Assembly (NCBI GenBank): GCA_029817715.1
Contig: JARUPY010000606.1
Coordinates: 5,146,001-5,210,000, forward strand
Reading direction: 5' to 3'
DNA: 64,000 nt
DNA from: Melastoma dodecandrum
Taxonomy: Eukaryota > Streptophyta > Magnoliopsida > Myrtales > Melastomataceae
Position numbers and translations under genes: made by a program
Shown: one piece after another, positions 62,788 to 64,000 of the stretch
Position numbering within the stretch: position 1 is the stretch's first letter
Layout of the letters: each line of letters starts with the position of its first letter
The notes under the pieces: generated by a model
The model's input: the letters and a program-made list of their open reading frames with translations, nothing else
Databases searched by the model: none
Told to the model about the DNA's origin: nothing

Positions 62788-63779
62788 CTAGAACAACCTC
62801 GTCCAGAAGCCCAGGAACGGGAAAGCTGCGATCAGCAACCGCATTAACAATGGTGTCTCGTTTGCCCTTCCGACCCTATTACTCGACTTGTTCTTCCTCC
62901 TCTGCTGTCTGAAAGGCCTGCTGTCGTCTCTCCTGGGTGGTGCCGCATTTGCGCCTACTTTACTCGCTCTTGATATATCATCAAGGTCATCCCAACCTCC
63001 GTACTTAGACTTCTTCTCCTTGCCCCCGGCACTTTTGTAGGACGCGTCTGCAGCAGCCCAAGATCTGTATCCATTCCTTTCCCCACCAGACCCGCTCCCT
63101 CGTCGTTCATTGGGATTCACCTTCTTAACGTCAGTTTTGGCATTAGCTTTAGGGTAAGGTTTCCTCCTGGTCTTGGTGGGTCTATATCTGGGTCTCGAAG
63201 CATCACCCGCCATTCCGACTGCCTTCTCGAAGGCCAACGAGATCAACCTCTGCCCCAATGGAACAGCTAAGGCCATTATGAAAGCGTTCGGGCCCGTCCC
63301 TAAGAGCAATGATATGCCGACTGCCGGCACCATCCAGCCAAAAGCCGCGAGTAACTGGAATCGCCAGGAACCAAATCATTCACAATTCAACAGTCCCGAA
63401 GCCAGCGAATAGTTCATGAATCTCGAAAACTCGAAGGATCCAGTAAAATTCCTACCTTGAAACCCCAGAACTCTTCCTCCGCGGCGTCGAACTCCTCCTC
63501 CTCCACCTCACCTTCTGCCTCGCCTCCATCGACATCGGACCACCAAACCCTCTTCTTATTCTCCTTCGACCCTCCGTCGAAGACAAAACCCGTGCCGCCA
63601 TCGCCGTCGAGATCGAGACCGTAGGAGCGTCCCCTAGGTATGGGCTCGGCGTTGGAGTCCCACCGAGGCGGGCCTGCGGAGACGGCGGGGGCGGCGGACG
63701 ACCGGCGGCGGGCGGGGAAATGGGAAGGGCAAGGTTTAGGGAACGAGGCGGTGTTGAGGGGTAGCAGTGGAGCGCTCAT
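62788..63779 (-). CDS. Chloroplast membrane protein, function unknown
   Basis: Two exons (63779-63456 and 63354-62788, minus) give 296 aa. The N-terminus MSAPLLPLNTASFPKPCPSH is Ser/Arg-rich and fits a plastid transit peptide. An acidic patch (GGEAEGEVEEEEFDAAEEEF, ~85-105) follows. At the exon join comes the first hydrophobic region, LLAAFGWMVPAVGISLLLGT then PNAFIMALAVPLGQ. A long basic tail with KKSKYGGWDDLDDISRAS precedes a second hydrophobic end (LLMRLLIAAFPFLGFWTRLF). I recognise it as resembling uncharacterised conserved plant chloroplast proteins but cannot name a function. Splice sites and phase agree. Confidence 0.8.
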
Positions 63780-64000
63780 CGGAGCACCACCACCCGACTC
63801 GTCGTTTTCTTACCGAAAGCTCAGGCAGTTCGGATTGCCATAAAACTTAATGTAAAACATAACATAACATTAATTATCCGGACACACGTTCCGACATTAA
63901 CACAAGCAATTCCTTGAACTTGGTTACTACACACAAGTAGTTAAAAGCTTTGTCAAAAACCACACCCCCCTCCTTGTTAACTAACACAAAAGACTTGGAC
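63780..64000. other. Upstream flank of the last gene
   Basis: 221 bp to the window edge with no feature recognised. Confidence 0.35.

Overview
The window is nuclear DNA from a flowering plant. Protein-coding genes are split by spliceosomal GT-AG introns, and the families present are plant-specific or plant-typical: short-loop PIN auxin carriers, TGD3, DUF538, HIPP, a non-RD LRR receptor kinase, a U-type cyclin and chloroplast-targeted proteins. The sequence does not fix the species or order. For twelve genes I rebuilt the exons by hand; in each the exon lengths sum to a multiple of three and give a full-length family member.

Layout, left to right. 0-0.65 kb: two decayed fragments of a DRP4-type dynamin-related gene. 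1.3-3.4 kb: a TGD3-like ABC ATPase locus that is probably dead, with a frameshift before Walker A and the H-loop region lost. 4.8-8.1 kb: a hAT transposon whose transposase frame is broken by two stop codons. It sits 67 bp upstream of the first of two tandem PIN5/PIN8-type genes (8.2-9.9 and 10.8-12.1 kb). 13.7-17.7 kb: a five-finger CCCH protein. 18.7-19.2 kb: an RraA-like protein. 19.8 kb: a small membrane protein. 20.6-24.5 kb: a LUC7-like splicing factor. 25.8-26.4 kb: a DUF538 protein. 26.9-28.0 kb: a MULE-like element with ~222-bp terminal inverted repeats around a membrane-protein ORF. 28.5-32.5 kb: glutamine:fructose-6-phosphate amidotransferase (GFAT).

33.5-38.2 kb: a decayed Ty1/copia retrotransposon with an unusual short 5' LTR, flanked by TTGCC duplications. 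39.0-40.5 kb: a decayed chloroplast DnaJ/ferredoxin-like gene. 41.0-44.3 kb: a Xa21/EFR-type receptor kinase. 44.8-51.6 kb: a head-to-head pair, a DUF1995 chloroplast protein and a kinesin-14, sharing a 319-bp promoter with four TGGGCY motifs. 53.9-54.6 kb: a U-type cyclin. 56.2-58.1 kb: mevalonate kinase. 58.2-60.3 kb: a decayed amidase-1 (AMI1) gene. 60.6-62.2 kb: a heavy-metal-associated isoprenylated protein. 62.8-63.8 kb: a chloroplast membrane protein of unknown role.

This is a gene-rich euchromatic stretch, not an operon-like or clustered pathway. The functional links are modest: two auxin carriers plus a dead auxin-amidase gene, and several plastid genes (TGD3-like, DnaJ-Fd, DUF1995, the 63-kb gene). 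The main theme is local decay and transposon activity: four host loci are recognisable pseudogenes and three mobile elements are present. I found no previously undescribed defence, CRISPR-like or biosynthetic system, and no convincing tRNA or rRNA gene.
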